Shown: positions 1 through 7,017, numbered from the stretch's first letter. The stretch: DNA of 7,958 bases from Desulfobacteraceae bacterium (GCA_027353395.1 DAIEHU010000111.1:1-7958); one strand, 5' to 3'. The notes: generated by a model not told the origin, from the sequence alone. A program made the numbers and translations.

Positions 1-46
1 AGATTCTTTTTTCCGGATGGGAAACTGAAACGGGCTTGTTATTCAT
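1..46 (-). CDS. Possible 5' end of a downstream gene, cut by the window edge
   Basis: An ATG at 46-44 on the minus strand opens a frame of 15 codons that reaches the left edge without a stop. It begins Met-Asn-Asn-Lys-Pro-Val-Ser-Val. It starts 14 nt after the stop codon of the XRE/cupin regulator, in the same direction, which is typical operon spacing. No good Shine-Dalgarno sequence precedes it, and 15 codons are too few to assign a family. XRE/cupin regulators of this type are, as I recall, often next to AMP-dependent acyl-CoA synthetase genes in Deltaproteobacteria, so such an enzyme is one guess, but nothing here proves it. Confidence 0.3.
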   Translation of the reverse strand, partial: MNNKPVSVSHPEKRI

Positions 47-60
47 CGAAGGTGATGCGC

Positions 61-693
61 CTATTCATGCACTACCGCCAGAATCACGGCCCTGTCTTTT
101 TTGGCAGCCACCAGATGGGGGGTGGTGGACAGATAATACACGCTGTCTCCAGGGGCCAGCTCAAAAATGTCCGCATCAATTTTTACGGTGACGGCGCCTT
201 CCAGCACAAAAATAAATTCATCCCCCTCATGGACCGACATGTCGCCATCGGAATTTTCCGACAGGGTCACCATCAAGGCTTCCATATGCCGGCCCCGGAC
301 TTCGGGGGCCATGCTGTAATAGGTATACAGCTCCTTGCCTTTTGCGGAGGTGGACCTGGAAACAATGGGCCGGGCGTCTTTCCGGGTCACGGAATAGAGT
401 TTGTCGCCCACCCCGGACACCAGGCGGCTGAATGCGCTGTCCATGGCCCTGGACAATTTCACCAGAACGCCAAGCTGGGGCTGGACCTCATTTTTTTCAA
501 TTTTTTTAAGCAGATCCACATCAAACCCGGTCAGGTTGGATAATTCCGCAAATGAAATCCCCTTCGCCTCCCGTAACCCCCGGATGCGGTCCCCGATGGC
601 CTCCACGCTGACCGGTTCAGCGGCGTTGATATCGCCGGTCAGCATCGCATACCGGTCTGGTGCGGGTGATGCGGCGCAATCTTTCAGTTTCAT
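61..693 (-). CDS. XRE-family transcriptional regulator with C-terminal cupin domain
   Basis: This 210-aa protein is a cytoplasmic DNA-binding regulator with an effector-sensing barrel. An XRE-type helix-turn-helix lies at about residues 33-88 (arginine-rich DRIRGLREAKG, then a FAELSNLTGF recognition region). A cupin_2 barrel lies at about 137-208, with the pattern HEGDEF-x4-LEG (His155, Glu159) and PGDSVYYLSTTPH (His193). The first cupin motif has only one of the two usual histidines, so metal binding by the barrel is uncertain. I chose the ATG at 693: AAGGAG at 705-700 sits 6 nt before it, whereas it directly abuts the ATG at 699, leaving no spacing. The gene starts 25 nt after the cusA stop and may be cotranscribed with the efflux genes. 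It is unlike the usual copper regulators CusR, CueR or CsoR. It could control the pump, itself or the next gene downstream; the sequence does not decide. Confidence 0.92.
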   Translation of the reverse strand: MKLKDCAASPAPDRYAMLTGDINAAEPVSVEAIGDRIRGLREAKGISFAELSNLTGFDVDLLKKIEKNEVQPQLGVLVKLSRAMDSAFSRLVSGVGDKLYSVTRKDARPIVSRSTSAKGKELYTYYSMAPEVRGRHMEALMVTLSENSDGDMSVHEGDEFIFVLEGAVTVKIDADIFELAPGDSVYYLSTTPHLVAAKKDRAVILAVVHE

Positions 694-699
694 AACCAT

Positions 700-705
700 C
701 TCCTT
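700..705 (-). promoter_or_regulatory. Ribosome-binding site that decides the regulator start
   Basis: The minus strand reads AAGGAG immediately before an ATG at 699, with a second in-frame ATG at 693. Only the second has a workable spacing of 6 nt, so the regulator probably starts at 693 and is two residues shorter than the longest frame. Confidence 0.7.
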
Positions 706-718
706 AATTCATCCTTCA

Positions 719-3700
719 TTATATTATCGTTTTTCTTTTCCACAGCTTATAAATTGCCGGATAAACTATAAGTTCCATTAAAAAGGAGGTCGCGAGCCCC
801 CCGATCATGGGCGCGGCGATTCTTTTCATGACATCCGTTCCCGTTGCGGTTGACCACATGATCGGCAAAAGGCCCATAAACGCGGCGACAACCGTCATCA
901 TCTTGGGCCGGGCGCGCTTGACCGCACCGTGAATGATGGCTTCATCCAGTTCCGCACGCGTGGTGAGTTTCCCCTGAAGCTCGGCCTGTTCATAGGACAG
1001 ATCCAGAAACAGCAGCATGAAGACACCGGTTTCGGCGTCCAGTCCCATCAGGGCGATCATCCCCACCCAGGCCGCAATGGAAACGTTGTAGTGCAGAAAA
1101 TAAAAGAGCCAGATGGCGCCGATGGCGGAAAAAGGAACCGCCAGCATGACCACCGTGGCCTTGAAAGCCGATTTCGTATTTATATACAAAAGAACAAATA
1201 TCAGAACAAGCGTTATTGGCACAATCACTTTCAACAGTTCACGCACCCGCAGCATATTTTCATACTGGCCGCTCCATTGCAGGACATAGCCTGTGGGAAG
1301 CGTTACCTTTTTCGCCACCGCTTGTTTCGCCTCGTCCACAAAGCTCCCGATATCCCGGCCATTGATATCCACATATACATAGCCGGTGAGAAATCCGTTT
1401 TCATCCCGCAGCATGGAGGGCCCCTGGACGATTTTAATATCGCTAAGCTCCGCCAGGGGCACGGATTGCCCGGCCGGGGTTGTTACAAGGACACGGGCCA
1501 GTTTGTCCATATCGTCACGGAGTTCCCGTGGATACCGCAGATTCACCGGATATCGTTCACGGCCTTCGATGGTGGTGGTGATGTTCTCCCCGCCGATGGC
1601 GCTCATGATCACCGACTGGAGCTTTCCAATGGTCAGGCCGTAACGGGCGAGCTGATCCCTGCGCGGGTTGAAATCCACAAAATACCCGCCGGCCACGCGT
1701 TCGGCATAAACGCTTCTCGTGCCCGGTATATCCCTCATAATCGTCTCAAGCCGGATACCGATCCGTTCAATCTCCTTTAAATCCGATCCGGATATTTTGA
1801 TCCCCACCGGCGTTCTCACGCCTGTGGAAAGCATGTCAATCCGGGCTTTTATCGGCATGGTCCATGCGTTTGTCACGCCGGGAATGCGCAAAGCGGCGTC
1901 CATCTTATTGATGAGATCTTCCCAGGATATGGTGTCAGGCCATATGGGACGCAGGATCTTTTTCAAAAATTCCGGCGCGAATGAAGAATACCATCTTTCC
2001 TTGGGCTGCCACTGGCTTTCCGGCTTCAGGACAACGGTGGTCTCCATCATGGAAAAAGGGGCCGGGTCCGTGGATGTTTCGGCCCGGCCCGCTTTGCCGA
2101 ACACCCTCTCCACCTCCGGGAAGGATTTTAATACCCGATCCTGGGTTGTAAGAAGCTCCTGGGCCGCACCCACCGAAATGCCGGGAAGGGTGGTGGGCAT
2201 ATACAGGATGCTGCCCTCCTTGAGCGGGGGCATGAATTCCGAACCGAGTTTGAAATAGACGGGAAGGCTAAGGGCCACCAGCATAATAGAAGATGCGATA
2301 ACGGATTTGGGGTGTCTTAACACAAACCGGCATACCGGTTCGTAAACATTGAATATAACTTTGCTTATTGGATGTTTCTCTTCCGGATAATACGTGCCGA
2401 CAAAACATTTATTGGCAATCCATGCCGCCCATTTGGGCCTGAAGACAAAGGGATCGATCCGGGAGAAGAGCATCCGCAGGGCCGGATCAAGGGTGATGGC
2501 CAGAAGCGCGGCTATGGCCAATGCCAGCGTCTTGGTGTAGGCAAGGGGTTTAAAAAGTCTTCCTTCCTGGTCCACCAGAGAAAAAACAGGAAGAAATGCA
2601 ACCGCTATGACCAGCAGGGAAAAGAAAACCGAAGGTCCGACTTCCTTGAGCGCTTCCAGGCGGACTTCGTGAAAATCCCCTTTTCTCCCATCCACCTGCC
2701 AGTGATAAATTTTATTGTATGCGTTCTCCACCTCCACAATCGCGCCGTCCACCAGAACGCCGATGGATATGGCGATGCCGGCAAGGGACATGATATTGAC
2801 ATTAATATCCAGAAGGTACATCGGGATAAAACTGAGAAGCACGGAAAGCGGAATCGTGACAATGGGCACCACGGCCGAAGGAATGTGCCAGAGGAAAAAA
2901 AGAATCACCAGCGACACAACGATCATTTCTTCCGTGAGCTTGTCCTTCAAGGTTTCAAGCGCCCGGTGGATCAGATCGGAACGGTCGTAAGTGACCATCA
3001 CTTCAACCCCCTTGGGCAAAGACGGCGTAATCTCCTGTATTTTCTCCTTAACCCGGTTGATGACATTTAAGGCGTTCTCTCCATGCCGCATGACAACAAT
3101 GCCGCCGACAGCATCCCCGGTTCCGTCAAGGTCTGAAACGCCCCGGCGCAGCTCCGGCCCCAATTCCACATGTCCGATGTCCGACAGAAGCACAGGAACT
3201 CCAGAAGGCCCTGTTTTTAAAACTATTTTCTTAAAATCAGCCAAAGACCTGGCATATCCCCGCCCCCGCACCATGTATTCAGTACCGCTCCATTCCAGGA
3301 GCCTGCCCCCGATCTCATTATTCGATTCCCGGATCGCTTCGGAGACGTCAGAAAGCGAAAGGCCGAAAGACGCAAGACGGTTCGGGTCCACCGTCACCTG
3401 ATACTGCTTGACATAACCGCCGATAGATGCGACCTCCGCAACCCCCTGGACCGATTGAATGGCATACCGCAGGGTCCAGTCCTGATAGGAACGGAGCTGG
3501 TCAAGGGAATGGGTGTTCGAACGGTCCACCAGCGCATACTGGAATACCCACCCGACGCCCGTGGCATCCGGCCCCAGTTCCGTCTGAACGCCCTGAGGCA
3601 GGCGGGACTGTATTTTGGACAGATATTCCAGAACCCTTGAACGCGCCCAGTAAATATCCGTGCCGTCCTGAAACACCACGTAAACATAGGAGAACCCGAA

Positions 3701-3958
3701 ATCGGAAAATCCCCGTATGGCTTTCACCTTCGGCGCGCCCAGCAGCGCGGTGATGATGGGATAGGTGACCTGGTCTTCAATAATATCCGGAGACTGGTCC
3801 CATTTGGAATAGATGATGACTTGGGTATCGGAAAGGTCCGGAAGCGCGTCCAGGCGGATTTTCTGGAGCGTATAAACAGCGATTATCGCCAGCACCACCG
3901 CGCCCATGATAACGAGAATGCGGTTTTTGGCAGAAAATTCGATGATTTTCTGTATCAT
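719..3958 (-). CDS. cusA: CusA-like heavy-metal RND efflux pump, Cu(I)/Ag(I) type
   Basis: This 1079-aa inner-membrane proton antiporter exports metal ions and is the engine of the tripartite complex. It has full RND length: a first transmembrane helix at about 12-30, a periplasmic porter domain, helices 2-6 at about 343-495, helix 7 near 551-571, a second porter domain, and helices 8-12 at about 907-1072. The three methionines that bind Cu(I)/Ag(I) in E. coli CusA (573, 623, 672) are matched by Met587 (in LYMPTTLPG), Met637 (in SMMETT) and Met709 (in RIDMLSTG). The proton-relay residues match as Asp404 (VLVDGAIVEVENA), Glu976 and Lys1019. About 20 residues more than in E. coli CusA lie near 652-680, which I recall as common in one CusA subtype. 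The ATG overlaps the cusB stop as ATGA, so translation is probably coupled. CzcA-type divalent export is less likely given the methionine triad. Confidence 0.97.
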   Translation of the reverse strand: MIQKIIEFSAKNRILVIMGAVVLAIIAVYTLQKIRLDALPDLSDTQVIIYSKWDQSPDIIEDQVTYPIITALLGAPKVKAIRGFSDFGFSYVYVVFQDGTDIYWARSRVLEYLSKIQSRLPQGVQTELGPDATGVGWVFQYALVDRSNTHSLDQLRSYQDWTLRYAIQSVQGVAEVASIGGYVKQYQVTVDPNRLASFGLSLSDVSEAIRESNNEIGGRLLEWSGTEYMVRGRGYARSLADFKKIVLKTGPSGVPVLLSDIGHVELGPELRRGVSDLDGTGDAVGGIVVMRHGENALNVINRVKEKIQEITPSLPKGVEVMVTYDRSDLIHRALETLKDKLTEEMIVVSLVILFFLWHIPSAVVPIVTIPLSVLLSFIPMYLLDINVNIMSLAGIAISIGVLVDGAIVEVENAYNKIYHWQVDGRKGDFHEVRLEALKEVGPSVFFSLLVIAVAFLPVFSLVDQEGRLFKPLAYTKTLALAIAALLAITLDPALRMLFSRIDPFVFRPKWAAWIANKCFVGTYYPEEKHPISKVIFNVYEPVCRFVLRHPKSVIASSIMLVALSLPVYFKLGSEFMPPLKEGSILYMPTTLPGISVGAAQELLTTQDRVLKSFPEVERVFGKAGRAETSTDPAPFSMMETTVVLKPESQWQPKERWYSSFAPEFLKKILRPIWPDTISWEDLINKMDAALRIPGVTNAWTMPIKARIDMLSTGVRTPVGIKISGSDLKEIERIGIRLETIMRDIPGTRSVYAERVAGGYFVDFNPRRDQLARYGLTIGKLQSVIMSAIGGENITTTIEGRERYPVNLRYPRELRDDMDKLARVLVTTPAGQSVPLAELSDIKIVQGPSMLRDENGFLTGYVYVDINGRDIGSFVDEAKQAVAKKVTLPTGYVLQWSGQYENMLRVRELLKVIVPITLVLIFVLLYINTKSAFKATVVMLAVPFSAIGAIWLFYFLHYNVSIAAWVGMIALMGLDAETGVFMLLFLDLSYEQAELQGKLTTRAELDEAIIHGAVKRARPKMMTVVAAFMGLLPIMWSTATGTDVMKRIAAPMIGGLATSFLMELIVYPAIYKLWKRKTII

Positions 3959-5418
3959 TTGCCCCCCCCGCCCCCCTTGCCCGAAGCCTTCGCGGATTCC
4001 AGGATGGCAGCCCGCAAACGGGATTCCGAATCCAAGAGAAAATTCGCCCGGACAACCACTTTCTCCTGCGCTTCCACCCCCGATACCACCTGAACCAGGC
4101 CGCTGGCGCGATATCCGGTCTTCACTTCCCGTGGCTCGAATTGACCGCCGCCCATATCCACAAACACAATCTGACGCAAGCCGGTATTCATTACCGCCGA
4201 ATCCGGAACAACAACCGATTCGGCAATCGCAACCTTCATCAGAACAGTGGCGTACATTTCAGGTTTTAAGGAAAAATCGCTGTTTGGAAGTGTGAATCTG
4301 GCCCTAATGGTGCGGCTTTGGGGATCAAGGTAGGGATAGATATAGGCCACCTGACCGGTGATTTCCTTTTTTGAGCCATAGGGGAATGAGATAACGCCCG
4401 TTTGCCCGGCACTCACCAGATGGGATTCAAACTCGTAAAAATCCGCCTCAACCCATACCTGGGAGAGGTCCGTGATGGTGTAAAGCTCCATGCCGGGCTC
4501 CACTTCCTGACCTTCGTAAACCTGCTTTACCGTCACAAACCCGGAAACAGGGGCAAGAAGGGTCACGGTGCGTTGCGGCTTGCCGGTTTTTTCGATCTCC
4601 TGTATCAAGGTTTCCGGAATATCAAAGAGCTCCAGCCGTTTTCGTGCGGCTTTCAGGATATCTTCGCCGCCTTTCCGGACCTCCGGAATTGAAGATCCGG
4701 CAAAACGCATGGCGTTTTCACGGGCGCGCAGAAATTCCTCCTGACTTGCCAGAAGCTGAGGCGAATAAATCGCCAGAAGGCGCTGCCCTGCTTTCACAAG
4801 CTGGCCGGTGGTGTTGACGTAAAGTTTGTCTATCCAGCCGGAACTTTTGATATGCACATGGCGCACGCGCGATTCGTCGGCCTTTACAATGCCGGCAGCC
4901 TTGATATCTCCCGCCATCGGCCTACGAACAGCTTCGGCCACCTGGACACCGGCAAGGCGTATTCCTTTTTCATCAATGATGACTGTCGCAAGTCCCTTTA
5001 CTTCTTTTTTTTTTTCAGGCGAAGACGCCTCATCGGCATAAACGGGGACATAATCCATGCCCATCTCATCTTTTGCGGGAACGGGCGAAGTGATGGAGGG
5101 GTCCATCGGGCTGCGGTAGAAGAGGATTTTCCGATCGATGGATGAAGGTGGCGCGGGCTGTCGGACTTCCTTATTTTTTTCCGTTTCGCCCGTTTTTCCG
5201 GATGATTCCGTTTTGCTTTTTTTAATCGGCACCAGATTCATGCCGCAAATGGGGCAGCTTCCGGGTTTATCGGCAATATACGTAGGATGCATCGGGCATT
5301 GGTATTTGACGGCGTCTTCCGGTTTGTTTTTTCCGTCACAGGCGGATATAAGGGAAAGCATGAAAAACAAGGATCCGAAAATAGCGATTAACCTATATCC
5401 ATGAACGGATATCTTCAT
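3955..5418 (-). CDS. cusB: CusB-like periplasmic adaptor lipoprotein with two N-terminal heavy-metal-binding motifs
   Basis: This 487-aa membrane-fusion protein would link pump and channel and deliver metal to the pump cleft. A signal peptide ends in a lipobox, LISAC, making Cys27 the lipidated residue. A heavy-metal-binding motif follows at 39-63 (YQCPMHP and CPICGM: Cys41, Met43, His44, Cys55, Cys58, Met60), then a charged low-complexity linker. A second, cysteine-free motif at 101-127 (YRSPMDP and DEMGMDYVPVY: Met105, Met119, Met121) resembles the Met site of E. coli CusB. The HlyD-type core covers about 150-470, with barrel-sandwich, helical hairpin near 220-280, and beta-barrel. The tail is KGGGGGK. 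The ATG at 5418 is chosen because AAGGAG precedes it by 7 nt and it gives a proper signal peptide; a longer frame starting at 5481 would overlap the channel gene. Two homopolymer tracts (A11 at 5005-5015, G8 at 3962-3969) lie within the gene. Confidence 0.96.
   Translation of the reverse strand: MKISVHGYRLIAIFGSLFFMLSLISACDGKNKPEDAVKYQCPMHPTYIADKPGSCPICGMNLVPIKKSKTESSGKTGETEKNKEVRQPAPPSSIDRKILFYRSPMDPSITSPVPAKDEMGMDYVPVYADEASSPEKKKEVKGLATVIIDEKGIRLAGVQVAEAVRRPMAGDIKAAGIVKADESRVRHVHIKSSGWIDKLYVNTTGQLVKAGQRLLAIYSPQLLASQEEFLRARENAMRFAGSSIPEVRKGGEDILKAARKRLELFDIPETLIQEIEKTGKPQRTVTLLAPVSGFVTVKQVYEGQEVEPGMELYTITDLSQVWVEADFYEFESHLVSAGQTGVISFPYGSKKEITGQVAYIYPYLDPQSRTIRARFTLPNSDFSLKPEMYATVLMKVAIAESVVVPDSAVMNTGLRQIVFVDMGGGQFEPREVKTGYRASGLVQVVSGVEAQEKVVVRANFLLDSESRLRAAILESAKASGKGGGGGK
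3962..3982 (-). other. G-rich tract at the cusB/cusA junction
   Basis: Read on the minus strand, this segment has three G runs: G3 (3982-3980), G6 (3976-3971) and G8 (3969-3962). It encodes the glycine tail of CusB, and the G8 run ends 3 nt before the cusA ATG, where a Shine-Dalgarno sequence would be expected. It may therefore serve as a poly-G ribosome-binding site, form a G-quadruplex, or be prone to slippage. Only the base composition and position are seen; the roles are inferred. Confidence 0.6.
5005..5015 (-). other. A11 homopolymer tract inside cusB
   Basis: The minus strand carries eleven adenines, encoding the end of Glu135 and Lys136-Lys138 between the second metal-binding motif and the adaptor core. 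Loss of one A gives E-K-K-K-K followed at once by a TAA stop, a 139-aa product. Gain of one A gives a stop about ten codons further on. A runs of this length are known sites of transcriptional and replicative slippage in bacteria. Confidence 0.6.
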
Positions 5419-5425
5419 ATTTTTT

Positions 5426-5431
5426 CTCCTT
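5426..5431 (-). promoter_or_regulatory. cusB ribosome-binding site overlapping the channel-gene stop
   Basis: The minus strand reads TAAGGAG: the TAA at 5432-5430 ends the channel gene and AAGGAG at 5431-5426 is the cusB Shine-Dalgarno, 7 nt before its ATG. The overlap suggests coupled translation and confirms the start at 5418. Confidence 0.8.
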
Positions 5432-6713
5432 ATTTTTGCTCTGACGGGAAACGGGCGACAAGCGCATCCACTTCGGCCCATGTGATAAACCGGTCCGATT
5501 CACGGCGGGCAAGCTGCGTTTTTGCATCCAGCATCAAATTATAATCTTCAATCACAACCGAAAAATCAGCCCGGCCGGCCATATAGGAAGCCCGCGCGGA
5601 ACTCAGGGCCTCGCTTGTCTGGGGAATAATGGCATCCCGGTAACGGCTTATCTGTTCCTGATCCCGGTCCCATTTTGCAATCAGCCCGGCAAGTTCATTG
5701 ATGACGCCGGTTTCTGCTTCGGCAAGATCGTTTCTTGCCGCCTCAAGCTGATATCCTGCCGCACGCTGAAGCGGTTTCTGTTTGGTTTTTTGCCATGCCG
5801 GAATGGTAATACCAAAAGAAGCAAGCGCCATCGGGTCATAATTATTGTCAAAGCCCATGCCGACGCCTGCAAAAAAATCCGGCCGGAAATCGAGTCCGGC
5901 GGATTCAAGCCTGTATCCCGCGGCTTTAACAGCATGTTTTTGTATCAAAACCGCAGGGGAGTTGGCCAGGGCTATCGCTTCCAGATTCTCCGGATCGCCA
6001 TGCTTTAAAAAAACCGGAGGCAATGCGGTCACTTTTCCCACAGGATGGACGACTAAACGGCCCAGCAACCGGTTCAGCCCGGCGACGATTCCCGCCCTTT
6101 CAGCGGCAATATCATTCATTCGCTCGAGCAGGCGGGATGCCTCAATCTGTGCTTTTATTTGCGCTTCCTGTTCCCCTTCTCCGGCGCTGTATCGCATGGC
6201 GGCAGTGGCTTCCAGCATGGTGATCAGTTCCTTGGCGACGTCAAGCGCGGCCGCTTCGCTGTCCAGGGCATAGAGGTTGGCGTAATAGGTGCGGACGTCT
6301 TTTGTGATCCGCCTTTCAACATCCACAAGGCCGGCGAACGCCATTTCGGATTCAGCGCCGGCGGTTTTTTCCCGGACAGCGCGCTTTCCAGGGAAGGGGA
6401 AAGCCTGCTTTAGCGTCATTTCACCTTTATTAAAGCCGGGAGACGAAAGAGAGTGGACATTTTCCTCAAGAGAAAATTCCAGTTCAGGGTCAGGAAGGGA
6501 CGAAGCGGGTAAAATGAGCTCTCTTGAGGCGGCAAATTTGGAACGGGCGGCGTTGATAAGCGGAGATTTTTCCAGCGCTTCGGAAACGAGTTCCTCAACA
6601 GGCGGGGCATTCATCCCTTTTCCGGCATCGGAAGCCGCGGAGAGTTCCGAATAAACGGAAAGCAGCAACGGGAATATGACAAGAAAACAGAAAATTGTTT
6701 TAACTTTCACCAT
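5430..6713 (-). CDS. TolC-family outer-membrane efflux channel (CusC-like)
   Basis: This 427-aa protein would form the trimeric outer-membrane and periplasmic channel of the efflux complex. It starts with a signal peptide (hydrophobic stretch at about residues 6-21, probable cleavage near LSAA at 24-27). The mature part has the long alternating helical regions of the OEP family and the segment LKQAFPFPGKR at 101-111, which closely resembles the PFPGK motif of CusC/CzcC-type channels. Unlike E. coli CusC there is no lipobox cysteine, so it would not be a lipoprotein. The ATG at 6713 has no well-spaced Shine-Dalgarno: GGAG lies 13 nt upstream and AAGG only 1 nt upstream. A GTG at 6710 would be better spaced from the AAGG. 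An in-frame TAA not far upstream rules out a much longer protein. It is the first gene of the efflux unit, so the promoter should lie in the non-coding stretch above it. Confidence 0.95.
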   Translation of the reverse strand: MVKVKTIFCFLVIFPLLLSVYSELSAASDAGKGMNAPPVEELVSEALEKSPLINAARSKFAASRELILPASSLPDPELEFSLEENVHSLSSPGFNKGEMTLKQAFPFPGKRAVREKTAGAESEMAFAGLVDVERRITKDVRTYYANLYALDSEAAALDVAKELITMLEATAAMRYSAGEGEQEAQIKAQIEASRLLERMNDIAAERAGIVAGLNRLLGRLVVHPVGKVTALPPVFLKHGDPENLEAIALANSPAVLIQKHAVKAAGYRLESAGLDFRPDFFAGVGMGFDNNYDPMALASFGITIPAWQKTKQKPLQRAAGYQLEAARNDLAEAETGVINELAGLIAKWDRDQEQISRYRDAIIPQTSEALSSARASYMAGRADFSVVIEDYNLMLDAKTQLARRESDRFITWAEVDALVARFPSEQK

Positions 6714-6795
6714 GCCTTCGCACTTTCTCCGATGGGATACTGGTTATGAGTTTCCGGAATGAATGTCTTTTACCCGCTTTGAAAAAAACTTTTTT

Positions 6796-6865
6796 CACCA
6801 CAGAGCGCGCGGAGCTTTTTTTTACAAATAAATTGCCCTTTGTGGTCTCCGTGTTCTCCGTGGTG
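6796..6865. repeat. Imperfect inverted repeat of a 9-nt tandem motif
   Basis: The left arm at 6796-6814 (CACCACAGAGCGCGCGGAG) pairs with the right arm at 6847-6865, with 15 of 19 positions matching. On the minus strand the right arm continues as three 9-nt units, ACCACGGAG, AACACGGAG and ACCACAAAG (6864-6838). Motifs of this CACCACGGAG type are, from memory, dispersed between genes in many Desulfobacterota and related genomes. Function unknown. Confidence 0.7.
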
Positions 6866-6930
6866 AATTTTGCTTTTTAGGATCTCACCATTTTTGATGA
6901 AACCGTAAAAAGCCGATTTTCTCCTTTTTT

Positions 6931-7002
6931 CGTCATTCCGGCGCAGGCCGGGATCCAGTATATTCAATAAGTTATGGATGCCTGATCAAGTCCGGCATGA
7001 CG
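6931..7002. repeat. 72-nt dispersed palindromic element with inverted ends
   Basis: The ends CGTCATTCCGG (6931-6941) and CCGGCATGACG (6992-7002) are inverted copies with one mismatch, and shorter inner segments (GGATCCA at 6951-6957, TGGATGCC at 6975-6982) extend the symmetry in part. The minus strand from 7002 reads CGTCATGCCGGACTTGATC, a wording I recall from repeated intergenic elements in many Proteobacteria. It looks like a REP-like or MITE-like element; no transposase is present. Confidence 0.65.
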
Positions 7003-7017
7003 AGTTGCGGACTTTTT
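6988..7017 (+). terminator. Weak hairpin with T run, plus-strand orientation
   Basis: AAGTCCG at 6988-6994 and CGGACTT at 7008-7014 can form a 7-bp stem with a 13-nt loop, followed by a run of five T ending at 7017. In this orientation it resembles an intrinsic terminator, but no plus-strand gene precedes it, and the minus-strand reading lacks a T run after the stem. It overlaps the 72-nt repeat, so the pairing may be incidental. Confidence 0.25.

Noticed and set aside
52..543. Plus-strand frame of 163 codons
   Set aside because: Antisense to the XRE/cupin regulator, glycine/histidine-rich with no recognisable motif; the minus-strand frame has clear domains.
929..1780. Plus-strand frame of 283 codons
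   Set aside because: It lies wholly antisense to the well-supported cusA gene; the translation is rich in His/Gln/Arg with no recognisable domain, as expected from a reversed membrane-protein gene.
2372..3070. Plus-strand frame of 232 codons
   Set aside because: Also antisense to cusA, with a highly charged, low-complexity translation and no family resemblance.
6725..6770. Possible copper-regulator operator (GATGGGATAC, and the palindrome TTCCGGAA) above the channel gene
   Set aside because: Neither fits a full CueR, CopY, CusR or CsoR site; short matches of this size are expected by chance.
6770..6967. Minus-strand frame of 65 codons between the DUF3347 and channel genes
   Set aside because: It runs through the 9-nt repeat array and into the 72-nt palindrome; its peptide (LDPGLRRNDE, HHGEHGDH) is the kind of translation such dispersed repeats give, and it has no ribosome-binding site of note.
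6961..6990. TTGATC with an AT-rich stretch 17 nt on (minus strand) as an efflux promoter
   Set aside because: The -10 candidate is poor and the sequence belongs to a dispersed repeat, about 240 nt above the start codon; not enough support.
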